Origin: an uncultured Alphaproteobacteria bacterium
GTDB lineage: Bacteria > Pseudomonadota > Alphaproteobacteria > HIMB59 > GCA-002718135
Reading direction: 5' to 3'
Length of the DNA: 64,000 nucleotides
Assembly (NCBI GenBank): GCA_902590695.1
Contig: CACIXR010000003.1
Location: 112,135-176,134 of the forward strand
Shown here: one piece after another, positions 27,209 to 35,901 of the stretch
Position numbering within the stretch: the first letter of the stretch is position 1
Layout of the letters: each line of letters begins with the position of its first letter
The notes under the pieces: model-generated
Told to the model about the DNA's origin: nothing
What the model saw: only the letters and a program-made list of their open reading frames with translations
Databases searched by the model: none
Program-made: the position numbers and the translations under genes

Positions 27209-27212
27209 CATT

Positions 27213-27218
27213 CCTCCT
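27213..27218 (-). promoter_or_regulatory. Ribosome binding site deciding the start of the sugar-binding protein
   Basis: AGGAGG on the minus strand lies one base before the first ATG and four before the second, favouring the second ATG at 27208. Confidence 0.55.
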
Positions 27219-27312
27219 TAAATTTATTTTAATGTACGCAGAATTAGAACTTAAATCAACAAAAATAAAATAAAGTATTTATTTATAATTATATTGATTA
27301 TACTATTGTCGT

Positions 27313-28500
27313 ATGCTGTATTCATTTAGATGGTTTGGTCATAATGATCCTTCAAAATTAGATCAAATTCGACAGATAGGCGTTGAAGGAATCGTATCAT
27401 CACTAGCACAAATAAAATATGGTGAAAAATGGTCTGCATTCGAAATCAAGAAAAGGAAGAAATTTATTGAAAGTTTCAAAATTAATAACAATAAAAATTT
27501 AACTTGGAGTGTTGTTGAAAGTCTTCCTGTCCATAATGACATAAAAAAGAGGTCAGGGAGATATAAATATTACATAGATCAATACAAAGAGTCATTGATA
27601 AATTTAGGAAAGAATAAAATTAAAAATATTTGTTACAATTTTATGCCATTGATTGATTGGGTGAGAACAGATTTAAATCATCAACTACCAAATGGAGCAT
27701 TTGCTCTAAAATATAATCATCTTCATGTCTGTGCATTTGAAAATTTTATTTTGAAATCTAAAACAGCAAAAAAAAGGTATTCATCCAAAGAAATCCATAC
27801 TTCAAAAAAAATATTACAAAAAATGAATTCTAGTGATTTAAAAAAACTTAAGATGTCTTTACTTGGAGGGTTAGCTGCAAACGATAGAAAGTATACAATT
27901 AAAGATTTAAATTATGAGATTGATCAATTTGCAGAATTAAATCATAGTGATTTACAAAATAATTTAAAAGATTTTATAGAAGAAATTTATCCAATCATAA
28001 AAAAATATAATATTCATTACAATATTCATCCAGATGATCCTCCATATAATGTTTATGGATTACCAAGAATTGTTTCTAATGAGAAAGATATTAATTTTAT
28101 TGTGAATATAAAAAAAGATACAAATGTAGGTTTAACTTTTTGTACAGGATCCCTTGGTGTTAATAAAAAAAACAACTTAGTCAATATAATTAAAAAATAT
28201 GGTTCTTATATAAATTTTATTCATTTAAGAAATATAAGACACATTCCAAAATCTCTCGATTTTTATGAAGATGACCACCTTAATGGAAGCCTGGACATGG
28301 TGTCTATTGTCAAAGCAATATTAAAAGAAGAAAATAAAAGGAAAAAAAGTAATCATCCAATTAAACAAATTCCTATGAGGCCTGATCATGGGCATACAAT
28401 ACTTCATGACCAATTTAATTCAGTAATACCTGGATATTCATTATTAGGCAGAATGAAAGGGCTAGATCAGCTTAAAGGTGTGATAAAAGCTATAAATTAA
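27313..28500 (+). CDS. uxuA: Mannonate dehydratase
   Basis: Converts D-mannonate to 2-dehydro-3-deoxygluconate (KDG). 395 residues, as in E. coli UxuA. Conserved: 'YSFRWFGHNDPSKLDQIRQI', 'LTWSVVESLPVHNDIKKRSG', 'CYNFMPLIDWVRTDL', 'IHPDDPPYNVYGLPRIVS', 'LTFCTGSLG' and 'RPDHGH'. Histidine and cysteine ligands for the divalent metal lie in 'HPDDPP', 'FCTGS' and 'MRPDHGH'. It feeds KdgK and Eda encoded across the island. It diverges from the sugar-binding protein gene by about 100 bases and overlaps the convergent LDH2 gene by 11. Confidence 0.95.
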   Translation: MLYSFRWFGHNDPSKLDQIRQIGVEGIVSSLAQIKYGEKWSAFEIKKRKKFIESFKINNNKNLTWSVVESLPVHNDIKKRSGRYKYYIDQYKESLINLGKNKIKNICYNFMPLIDWVRTDLNHQLPNGAFALKYNHLHVCAFENFILKSKTAKKRYSSKEIHTSKKILQKMNSSDLKKLKMSLLGGLAANDRKYTIKDLNYEIDQFAELNHSDLQNNLKDFIEEIYPIIKKYNIHYNIHPDDPPYNVYGLPRIVSNEKDINFIVNIKKDTNVGLTFCTGSLGVNKKNNLVNIIKKYGSYINFIHLRNIRHIPKSLDFYEDDHLNGSLDMVSIVKAILKEENKRKKSNHPIKQIPMRPDHGHTILHDQFNSVIPGYSLLGRMKGLDQLKGVIKAIN

Positions 28501-29539
28501 TTTTTACCTTATATTTATTTGCTAAAAATAAAAAATCGGTTTTTAATTCCTTATCTATTGGAATACCTGTTTTTAATCTTTTTTTAGAAGTAATTTTTTC
28601 TTTTTCGCCTGGATATAAAATTGGATTATTATTTTTTTTTGATTTTTGTTTTTTTAGATCACTCATATAGTTTTTCATACCTTTAAAATATTGTTTTTTT
28701 GTTGTGAAAGCATTTAATGAAATGGCGATTAAGAAATGTCCTAACTTTCTTGGTGTACTAAAATCTGGTCCAATCATTGATAATAAACGGTATCCATGAG
28801 CCATACCAATAAGAGGTCCGCACATTATTTCTACTGAAGAAGATAATCCAAAACCTTTATATCCATATTCTTTACCTCCAAGTGGGGCCAAAGAAACAGC
28901 GTTATAAGGGTTAGTTGTGTAGTTGCCGGATTTATCAAGTGCAATCTCAGAATTTAATTTAGTAGAATTTGCTCTGGCTCTCATAACTTTATTCCATGCT
29001 ATCGAAGTTGAAGAAAAATCTGCATGTAAAAAGTCTTTATTACCTATTGGTGCTGTAAAAGAATAAGGATTAGTCCCGTGAAAAGGTTTCTTACCATTGT
29101 ACGGTATGGCAAAAGCATCTGAGTGTGTAAATGAAAAACCAACACAGTCGTTTTGTGCAATATCCATAGAATATACACCTGCAGCACCATAGTGTGAGGA
29201 GTTTATTATGCCAATTGAAGCAATGCCATTCTTCTTTGCCATAGATGATACTATTGCTGATGCCTTTAAAGCTGCTACATGCCCTAAGCCATCATCAGCA
29301 TCATAGACAGCTACACCTCTATTTTTTTTTATAAGCTTCATTTTAGGTTTTGCTTTTATTCTTCCGTTTTCAATACATTTTACGTAATGAGAAAATAATC
29401 TAATACCATGACTGTCCACGCCTCTAATAGAAGAATCTAAAAGTGATTTAATAAGTAAATTTCTATCTTTTTTTTGAACAGATAGTTTTGACAAAATGCT
29501 ATCAAAAAATTTATTTATTTTGTTAGGTAAAATTTTCAT
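28490..29539 (-). CDS. LDH2/MDH2-family NAD(P)-dependent 2-hydroxyacid dehydrogenase
   Basis: 349 residues. Family marks are 'SSIRGVDSHGIRLFSHYVKC', 'NSSHYGAAGVYSM', 'GTNPYSFTAPIG' and 'EYGYKGFGLSSSVEIMCGPL'. Members include ureidoglycolate, 2,3-diketogulonate and malate dehydrogenases and the sulfolactate dehydrogenase ComC, so the substrate is open. The neighbouring uxuB (4-base overlap) points to a sugar-acid reduction or oxidation. The C-terminal 60 residues are very lysine-rich (KKQKSKKNNNPILYPGEKEK). Confidence 0.82.
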   Translation of the reverse strand: MKILPNKINKFFDSILSKLSVQKKDRNLLIKSLLDSSIRGVDSHGIRLFSHYVKCIENGRIKAKPKMKLIKKNRGVAVYDADDGLGHVAALKASAIVSSMAKKNGIASIGIINSSHYGAAGVYSMDIAQNDCVGFSFTHSDAFAIPYNGKKPFHGTNPYSFTAPIGNKDFLHADFSSTSIAWNKVMRARANSTKLNSEIALDKSGNYTTNPYNAVSLAPLGGKEYGYKGFGLSSSVEIMCGPLIGMAHGYRLLSMIGPDFSTPRKLGHFLIAISLNAFTTKKQYFKGMKNYMSDLKKQKSKKNNNPILYPGEKEKITSKKRLKTGIPIDKELKTDFLFLANKYKVKINL

Positions 29540-30972
29540 CTTATGAAATTATTTCTTTTTAATAATGATTTTAAAGGATTTTCTTTCATTAAATTTAGAT
29601 TTTTTTTGACTGCTGTTAACATTTCTTCTTTTTTACTTTCAGAAAGATTAAAAATATTTTTATTATTAATTATTTCTTCAAAAAAATTATCCTTATTATT
29701 TTTGTAAACACTGTAAAAGTATTCTTTATTTGCATCATCCAGTCTATTTTGATCTTCTTCAATAATTTGAAATAAGAAAAATAACCAAGAGGCTATGATA
29801 AATTGAATATATTTAGCTACTCCTTTATTATTTTTGTAGGTATCAAGTATTCTTATAGGTATTTTTAAAGAACCATCCATAGCAATTCTTAACAATTTAT
29901 CCTCTATGTAAGTATTTTTAAATCTTTCTAAAATTTTCATTTTGTACTCATTAATATTAAAGTCGTCTTTAATTTCTAAAGTGGGTAACACTTCTTGGTC
30001 TAAAAAATTTAAAATAAAATTGTAAATATTTTTATCCTCTATTGCTTCATGAACATATGTATACCCACACAAATGACCAATGTATGCTAAAGCTGAGTGG
30101 GAAGCATTCAGTATTTTAAGTTTATTATTTTCATAAAATTTTACATCTTCTACAAATTTTATTTTATTATTTGATAAAATATTTTTTAGCTCATCATTAT
30201 TTGATTGAATATACCAATCTCTATAAGGTTCAGTAACCACAATTGTATTATCATTATATGGCAAGTTAAAATATTCAGATTGTTTATTATTATTTGGAAC
30301 AATTCCATCAACCATAGATAATGGGAAATCAATATTATTATCAAACCAATCTAAACACTTTGGATATTTTTTTTCTATAAATTGTTTAACTAAATTTTTT
30401 AAAATTGTTCCATTTTCAGACAAATTATCGCAACTTAAAACGATTAATTTTTTTTTGTTTTTCTTATATCTTTCTATTATTCCAAAACTTAGATGACCTA
30501 TCAAAGTTGATAACTCTTTATCCTCTAGATCATTAATAATTTGATTCGAAAAATTTAATTTTTTATTTTTATCAAAATGATATCCCTTTTCTGTAACAGT
30601 AATTGTAATTAATTTAATTTTTTCAGATATAATTAAATTTCTTATTTCATTCTTGTGTTTTAAACCAAATAAAACTTTTTTAATTGGATTTAAAATATCA
30701 ACTTTTTTGAAATTATTTGATATCCTTACCAAAGAATACAAGTAGTCTTGTAATTGCATTTTATTATTTGTTTCTTCAGACCTTAAATTGACCCCAATTA
30801 TGGAAATGTTTTTATTATTTTCTAATATTTCATGAATATATAGTGCCTGGTGAGCTCTATGAAAATTACCGATACCGAAATGAAGTATGCAATCTTCATT
30901 ATTATTAATATTATAACTTGGAAATGATTGTTCTTTTAAAAGATTTGTATTTATGTTTTTATTTAATTGCAT
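29536..30972 (-). CDS. uxuB: Fructuronate reductase / mannitol dehydrogenase family
   Basis: Long-chain polyol dehydrogenase of 478 residues. 'ILHFGIGNFHRAHQALYIHE' is the N-terminal nucleotide-binding signature; 'FPLSMVDGIVPN' and the catalytic lysine region 'LKILNASHSALAYIGHLCGY' with the N-x5-H pattern follow. The family covers mannitol dehydrogenase, UxuB (D-fructuronate to D-mannonate) and UxaB. With uxuA and uxaC in the same island, UxuB is the best fit. It overlaps the LDH2 gene by 4 bases and diverges from an SDR gene across only 30 bases. Confidence 0.85.
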   Translation of the reverse strand: MQLNKNINTNLLKEQSFPSYNINNNEDCILHFGIGNFHRAHQALYIHEILENNKNISIIGVNLRSEETNNKMQLQDYLYSLVRISNNFKKVDILNPIKKVLFGLKHKNEIRNLIISEKIKLITITVTEKGYHFDKNKKLNFSNQIINDLEDKELSTLIGHLSFGIIERYKKNKKKLIVLSCDNLSENGTILKNLVKQFIEKKYPKCLDWFDNNIDFPLSMVDGIVPNNNKQSEYFNLPYNDNTIVVTEPYRDWYIQSNNDELKNILSNNKIKFVEDVKFYENNKLKILNASHSALAYIGHLCGYTYVHEAIEDKNIYNFILNFLDQEVLPTLEIKDDFNINEYKMKILERFKNTYIEDKLLRIAMDGSLKIPIRILDTYKNNKGVAKYIQFIIASWLFFLFQIIEEDQNRLDDANKEYFYSVYKNNKDNFFEEIINNKNIFNLSESKKEEMLTAVKKNLNLMKENPLKSLLKRNNFIR

Positions 30973-31002
30973 ATTAATAATTAAAATATACTTAAACAGA
31001 AG

Positions 31003-31755
31003 ATGATCAATAAAATATATAAAAGTGTGCTTATAACTGGTGCATCAAGTGGTATTGGCTTAGAAACACTTAAAAGATTTTTAAAAGAAAATGTAAAAGT
31101 TTATGCTCTTGATAAAGACGTTTCAATATTAGAGAAATTGAAAAAAAAACATAAATTTGAAATCATTCAAATTGATCTCTTTGACACGGATCAAATTTAT
31201 AAAAAACTCTCCAAAGTAAAAGTTGATATTGTAGTTTGTAATGCAGGCATTGGAAGAGGGGCTGAAGGTATATTAAAAGCGTCAAGGCAAGATATTGAAT
31301 TATCTACAAGATTAAATGTCGAGTCTTATCTTCATACTTTAAAAGCTATTGTTCCAGGAATGATAAAAAGAAGAAAAGGACATGTAGTTTTAATGGGGTC
31401 TCTTGCAGGTCTATACCCACAAATGAGTACTGTTTATGGCGGTCAAAAAGGTGCTATCCATAGAATCGCACAAAGCTTAAGAATTGAACTTAGCGGTTCA
31501 AGAGTTAAAGTTTCTGAAATATGTCCTGGAAGAACTAAAACAAATTTTGGTAAAGCTGCATTTACAGATAAAAATAAAGCTAAAAAATTTATGTCTGGTT
31601 TTACTCTTCTCGAGCCAAGAGATATTGCTGATGCTATTATGTTTGCAGTAAGTGTTAGATGGCGAAGCAATATTAGCACTATTGAAATTTCTGGCACAGA
31701 ACAATCCCCAGGTGGAGTGCCGATTATTCCAGTAAAAGATCCAATACTTTCATAA
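31003..31755 (+). CDS. Short-chain dehydrogenase/reductase (YdfG-like)
   Basis: 250 residues. Rossmann motif 'LITGASSGIGLETLKRF', 'DIVVCNAGIGRGAEG', catalytic serine in 'VVLMGSLAGLYP' and Y-x3-K in 'VYGGQKGAIHRIAQSLRIEL' are all present. C-terminal 'VSEICPGRTKTNFG' resembles the NADP-dependent 3-hydroxy acid dehydrogenase YdfG group. In this sugar-acid island it may oxidise or reduce a keto-deoxy acid, but the substrate is not shown. It starts a plus-strand run with the Gfo/Idh/MocA gene 41 bases downstream. Confidence 0.85.
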   Translation: MINKIYKSVLITGASSGIGLETLKRFLKENVKVYALDKDVSILEKLKKKHKFEIIQIDLFDTDQIYKKLSKVKVDIVVCNAGIGRGAEGILKASRQDIELSTRLNVESYLHTLKAIVPGMIKRRKGHVVLMGSLAGLYPQMSTVYGGQKGAIHRIAQSLRIELSGSRVKVSEICPGRTKTNFGKAAFTDKNKAKKFMSGFTLLEPRDIADAIMFAVSVRWRSNISTIEISGTEQSPGGVPIIPVKDPILS

Positions 31756-31796
31756 ATTAATTAAATATTTTTTATTTTAATATAATAAAATTAATT

Positions 31797-32900
31797 ATGG
31801 AAAAACCTGTAAGATATGGTGTTATTGGCATAGGAGGTATGGGAGCAAATTATGCTAAAAAATTACAAGAGAATAAAATAGAAAATGCCATCTTAGCCGC
31901 AGTTGCTGATTCAAATGTAGAATATAAAAATAAATATGGAAATATTCCTTTTTTTGAAAATACTGATAATTTTTTTGATAATAGAATTATAGATGCGGCA
32001 ATCATTGCTACACCTCATAAATCGCACATAGATCTAGCGAAAAAAGCTCTCGAAAATAATATTAATGTTATAATTGAAAAACCCTTAGCAATAACTAGTA
32101 AAAAGTGTCGAGAATTTATTAATATTTCACAAAATTTTAAAGCATTTTTTACTGTTATGCTCAATCAAAGAACTAATCCTGTTTATGTTAAGATAAAGGA
32201 ACTAATTAATGGAAATGAATTAGGTAAAGTTCACCGTTTTCAATGGACAATAACTAATTGGTTTAGAACAAACTATTATTATCAGACGTCTAATTGGAGA
32301 GCTAAATGGGAAAGTGAAGGTGGAGGTGTTTTAATAAATCAGAGTATTCACCAACTTGATTTGTGTCAGTGGTTATTTGGCATGCCTGATAGTGTATATA
32401 CTGATTTGGGATTAGGTCGCTTTCATGAGATAGAAGTTGAAGATGAAGTAACTTCAATCTTTAAATATAAAAATGGATTAAAAGGTGTATTTATTACAAC
32501 AACAGGTGAAGCACCGGGTGTAAATAGATTGGAAATTGCATCAGATAAGGGTTTAGTTACAATTCAGGATAATAATGTTACATGGGAAAAAATAGATTCA
32601 TCTACTGAATTTATTAAAAACTCTAAAACGCTTTTTAGGATGCCTAAAAAAGAAAAAATTAATTTTAATTTTAAGGCTGATTTGGATCAACATATTGAGC
32701 ATCAAAGACTTATTCAAAACTTTACAAACTTCCTCCTAGGAAAAGAAAAACTGTTAGTGAATGGAAAAGATGGTTTAAATTCAGTTGAATTAATTAATGT
32801 GATGGTTCTATCGGGATTAGAGGAAAAAAAAATAGAGCTTCCTTTAGATGAAGTTAAATATGAACAAAAATTAGAAGAAATGATCAGTAAATCAAGATGA
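31797..32900 (+). CDS. Gfo/Idh/MocA-family oxidoreductase
   Basis: 367 residues. N-terminal NAD(P) fold 'RYGVIGIGGMGANYAKKLQE' and the 'NVIIEKPLAIT' catalytic-lysine motif, then 'NQSIHQLDLCQWLFGMPDSV' with the expected D-x3-H-type residues in the C-terminal domain. The family oxidises sugars, inositols or glycosides, usually on NAD. The following TIM-barrel gene overlaps by 4 bases; such pairs occur in 3-keto-glycoside and inositol-type pathways. Substrate not identifiable here. Confidence 0.88.
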   Translation: MEKPVRYGVIGIGGMGANYAKKLQENKIENAILAAVADSNVEYKNKYGNIPFFENTDNFFDNRIIDAAIIATPHKSHIDLAKKALENNINVIIEKPLAITSKKCREFINISQNFKAFFTVMLNQRTNPVYVKIKELINGNELGKVHRFQWTITNWFRTNYYYQTSNWRAKWESEGGGVLINQSIHQLDLCQWLFGMPDSVYTDLGLGRFHEIEVEDEVTSIFKYKNGLKGVFITTTGEAPGVNRLEIASDKGLVTIQDNNVTWEKIDSSTEFIKNSKTLFRMPKKEKINFNFKADLDQHIEHQRLIQNFTNFLLGKEKLLVNGKDGLNSVELINVMVLSGLEEKKIELPLDEVKYEQKLEEMISKSR

Positions 32901-33667
32901 AAATTAATCAAATTGCAGTTACACTTTATACCATTAGAGATTTTTGCCAAAATGAAAAAGATTTATTTGAAAGTCTAAAAAAAATCAAAAATATTGGATA
33001 TAGTAGCATTCAAATCAGTGGTGTTGGTTTAATTAATCCTAAAACAATAAAAAGCATGTGTGAAGATTTGAGTTTAGTTATATGCGCTACACATGAACCA
33101 AATGAACAAATTATAAATAATACTGATGAAGTTATTAATAAGCTTAATATTTTTAATTGCGAATATTCAGCTCTTCCTTATCCATTAAATGTAGATATGA
33201 AAAACTTAGAAGAAATTGATAAATTCATAGAAGATATAAATATCGCTGGCTCCAAGTTTCATGCAGAAGGAAAAGTGCTATGCTACCATAATCATGCACT
33301 TGAATTCCAAAAAATTCAAAATAAAATAATTTTAGATAGAATTTATAAAAATACAGATAGTAGATTTATACAAGGAGAGCCAGATATTTATTGGATACAA
33401 AAAGGTGGTCAAGATCCATTAATGTGGTGTAAAAAATTAGACCAACGAATGCCATTATTACATTTAAAAGATTTTATAATGATAAATGATCAAGAAAGTA
33501 TTTTTGCAGAGGTTGGCTTAGGTAATTTAGATATCAAAAATATTGTTAAAACAGCAACAGATTCAGGTTGTAAGTGGTTTATTGTTGAACAAGATGAATG
33601 TAATGGCGATCCTTTTGATTCACTTCTGATTAGCTATAATAATTTAGTAAAATATGCAGTTACTTAA
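32897..33667 (+). CDS. Xylose-isomerase-like TIM-barrel sugar epimerase/isomerase
   Basis: 256 residues of the AP-endonuclease-2/xylose-isomerase-like family. It begins 'QIAVTLYTIRDFCQNEKDLF', with metal ligands in 'LCYHNHALEFQ', 'GEPDIYWIQKGG', 'PLLHLKDF' and 'WFIVEQDEC'. Members epimerise or isomerise keto sugars and inosose, or cleave 3-keto glycosides. Four-base overlap with the Gfo/Idh/MocA gene suggests sequential steps. The end overlaps convergent uxaC by 8 bases. Confidence 0.87.
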   Translation: MKINQIAVTLYTIRDFCQNEKDLFESLKKIKNIGYSSIQISGVGLINPKTIKSMCEDLSLVICATHEPNEQIINNTDEVINKLNIFNCEYSALPYPLNVDMKNLEEIDKFIEDINIAGSKFHAEGKVLCYHNHALEFQKIQNKIILDRIYKNTDSRFIQGEPDIYWIQKGGQDPLMWCKKLDQRMPLLHLKDFIMINDQESIFAEVGLGNLDIKNIVKTATDSGCKWFIVEQDECNGDPFDSLLISYNNLVKYAVT

Positions 33668-34871
33668 GAAAAAAACTTTTTGCGTTTTGATTTAATAAAT
33701 TATTAATATCCCTTTCTATTATAAATTTTGATAAATCAAAATTTTTCTTAGAAAGATCTTCATAATATTCATATAAAATTTCATGTAAGATATTTTTGAA
33801 ATGAGACCATTTATATATAAGTTGATCTGTAACTCTTGCATCGGAATGCTGAGGTATAAATGAAAGACCTAGCATATCAATCCTCATTTTTAGAACAATT
33901 TTTATAATACTTGGCTGGTTCATAAACCACCAAAAACCAAATATTTTTAAATTAGGATGTTTACGAGCTAAGACAGTTAATTCGTGCTGATCATTTAAAG
34001 ATAAACAAGTTACAAGAAATTTGTTTTCTGGAAAAGAATTACATAATTTACTTAGTTCTTTGAGATTAATATCACCAATCCCGTCTCCAGCTAGACCAAA
34101 ACTACTATTTACAGCTCGTTTAACACCTAACATTAAAGACAATGGGATATTTTTTTTATTTAACCATGATAAAATTAATTTCCAAAGAGGATTATTTAAG
34201 ATTTCTTTAAAATTATCTGAATTTGCTGAAATAGCTGCATACACTGGATTTGATACTAAAAAACAACTATCTAAATAATTTATTACAATATCATCTGCTT
34301 TTTGATTTATCTTAGTTTGATTTTTTGCAACCTCAGTTGCTTGGGAATTGTTAATAATTAAATCATCCAGTCTTAATGATGATTGAAATATATTTCTATC
34401 CCAATCGTTATCTTTATATAAATTCCATTCATCAATATCAAATGGATTATTTGTCATTACTAAAGAAGAAACGTTTGATAATTTTAAAATTTTTTCATCT
34501 GTAAGAGATTTATTTTCATATTCATTTTTTAGTTCTTCAAAAGTTTTATTATTATAATTAATATCTAATTTTTGAAGTACAGTTAGTACGCCTTTACACG
34601 CTTCAGAAATTGGTGTTCTATTTTGAAATAATTCTTTCCAGATAAGTTTTGCTTTATTTACGTCATCAAGAGAGTAAAATTTTTCTGCACTTATATTTGC
34701 ATTGGTTAATAATTCTGCAATTAAATAATGATAGTTTAATAAATTAATAAAACCAGAAAGAGAATGACTTTTAAAGGCAGATGGAAATAAATGCGTATGA
34801 ATATCAAAAATTTTTGTATTATTAATAACGTCTTCTAAAGTTTCGGATAATTCCTGATTAGACATATTCAT
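33660..34871 (-). CDS. uxaC: Uronate (glucuronate) isomerase
   Basis: Interconverts D-glucuronate/D-fructuronate or D-galacturonate/D-tagaturonate. About 403 residues, shorter than E. coli UxaC (470) but like the divergent branch of the family. 'KIFDIHTHLFPSAF' carries the metal-binding H-x-H; 'NYHYLIAELL', 'RTPISEACKGVLTVLQKL', 'LMLGVKRAVN' and 'FWWFMNQPSIIK' follow, and 'GLSFIPQHSDARV' near the end. The ATG at 34871 forms TGATG with the upstream stop; a GTG at 34874 is the alternative. It completes the uronate pathway with UxuB and UxuA. Confidence 0.88.
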   Translation of the reverse strand: MNMSNQELSETLEDVINNTKIFDIHTHLFPSAFKSHSLSGFINLLNYHYLIAELLTNANISAEKFYSLDDVNKAKLIWKELFQNRTPISEACKGVLTVLQKLDINYNNKTFEELKNEYENKSLTDEKILKLSNVSSLVMTNNPFDIDEWNLYKDNDWDRNIFQSSLRLDDLIINNSQATEVAKNQTKINQKADDIVINYLDSCFLVSNPVYAAISANSDNFKEILNNPLWKLILSWLNKKNIPLSLMLGVKRAVNSSFGLAGDGIGDINLKELSKLCNSFPENKFLVTCLSLNDQHELTVLARKHPNLKIFGFWWFMNQPSIIKIVLKMRIDMLGLSFIPQHSDARVTDQLIYKWSHFKNILHEILYEYYEDLSKKNFDLSKFIIERDINNLLNQNAKSFFLK

Positions 34872-35890
34872 CACTTAATATTGCCAAGCCTAATCGCATT
34901 TTTTTGAGCTTTGATTGCCAATTCCATAACTTTTAAACAATGTGGTTGATCCATTGCAGTACTAGTTCTGTTTATAACATCACCCATTAATCTCTCAAAA
35001 TATGTTAGGGGTTCTTTAGAAGCATTTTTATATTCATATTTTTTATTGTTAACTAAAAAAAGGTGATCTGTACCCTCTCTACCAACAAGATCGACATACT
35101 TTCTTAATTCAATGTATCCTTTTGTACCTAAAATGGTCAATCTGCCATCACCCCAATTAGGTAAAGCATCAGGAGTGTACCAGTCTACCCTAATGTAACC
35201 TCTACCCTTATCTCCATGAATTAAAATTTCACCAAAATCTTCAAACTTATTATGTTCAGGATTTGAAAAATTACCTGTTGAAGAATTTATAATTTCTACA
35301 TTTTTAGATCCAGTAAAAAATAAAAACTGATCTATTTGATGTGAAGCAATATCACATAAAATACCGCCATATTGATCGTAATCAAAAAACCAATCAGGTC
35401 TAGTTTGGATATTCAATCGGTGAGGTCCCATTCCAATTGTTTGAACAACATCTCCAATTTCACCCGCTTGAATTAAATCATAGGCAGCTTGAACTGACGG
35501 CACTTCAAATCTTTCAGAAAAATCAATTGAAAAAATTTTTCCTGTTTTTTTTGCAGTATTTTCAATTTCTTTAAGTTGTTCTAAAGTTGTACAACCAGGT
35601 TTATCTAACATTACATCTTTTCCAGCATTCATACACTCAATAGCTAAAGCTGCTCTTTTAACTGGAATGTCTGCTATCAATACTAATTCAATTTCTTTAT
35701 TTTTTAATAAATCCTCTTTATTTGTAAAGCGAGGTATATCAGGATGTTTTTCATTAAAATCTTTTGTAATTTTATTATCAGTTTCATTCCACCAGCCAAC
35801 ACATTCGCATCCCAAATTTAACATACCATTTAATTGTCCAAAAATGTGTCTATGCTCAACACCCATTGCAGCAACTTTAATTTTTCTCAT
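34871..35890 (-). CDS. Gfo/Idh/MocA-family oxidoreductase with altered DKP motif
   Basis: 339 residues. N-terminal 'KVAAMGVEHRHIFGQLNGML' differs from the usual GxGxxG, and the catalytic-lysine motif reads 'DVMLDKPGCTTLEQ' instead of EKP. 'GGILCDIASHQIDQFLFFTG' supplies the D-x3-H pattern of the C-terminal domain. The family assignment is good; the glycine-poor N-terminus and Glu-to-Asp change suggest an unusual subgroup. It lies between another Gfo/Idh/MocA gene and uxaC in the transport operon. Confidence 0.85.
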   Translation of the reverse strand: MRKIKVAAMGVEHRHIFGQLNGMLNLGCECVGWWNETDNKITKDFNEKHPDIPRFTNKEDLLKNKEIELVLIADIPVKRAALAIECMNAGKDVMLDKPGCTTLEQLKEIENTAKKTGKIFSIDFSERFEVPSVQAAYDLIQAGEIGDVVQTIGMGPHRLNIQTRPDWFFDYDQYGGILCDIASHQIDQFLFFTGSKNVEIINSSTGNFSNPEHNKFEDFGEILIHGDKGRGYIRVDWYTPDALPNWGDGRLTILGTKGYIELRKYVDLVGREGTDHLFLVNNKKYEYKNASKEPLTYFERLMGDVINRTSTAMDQPHCLKVMELAIKAQKNAIRLGNIK

Positions 35891-35901
35891 GATTAAATAT
35901 T

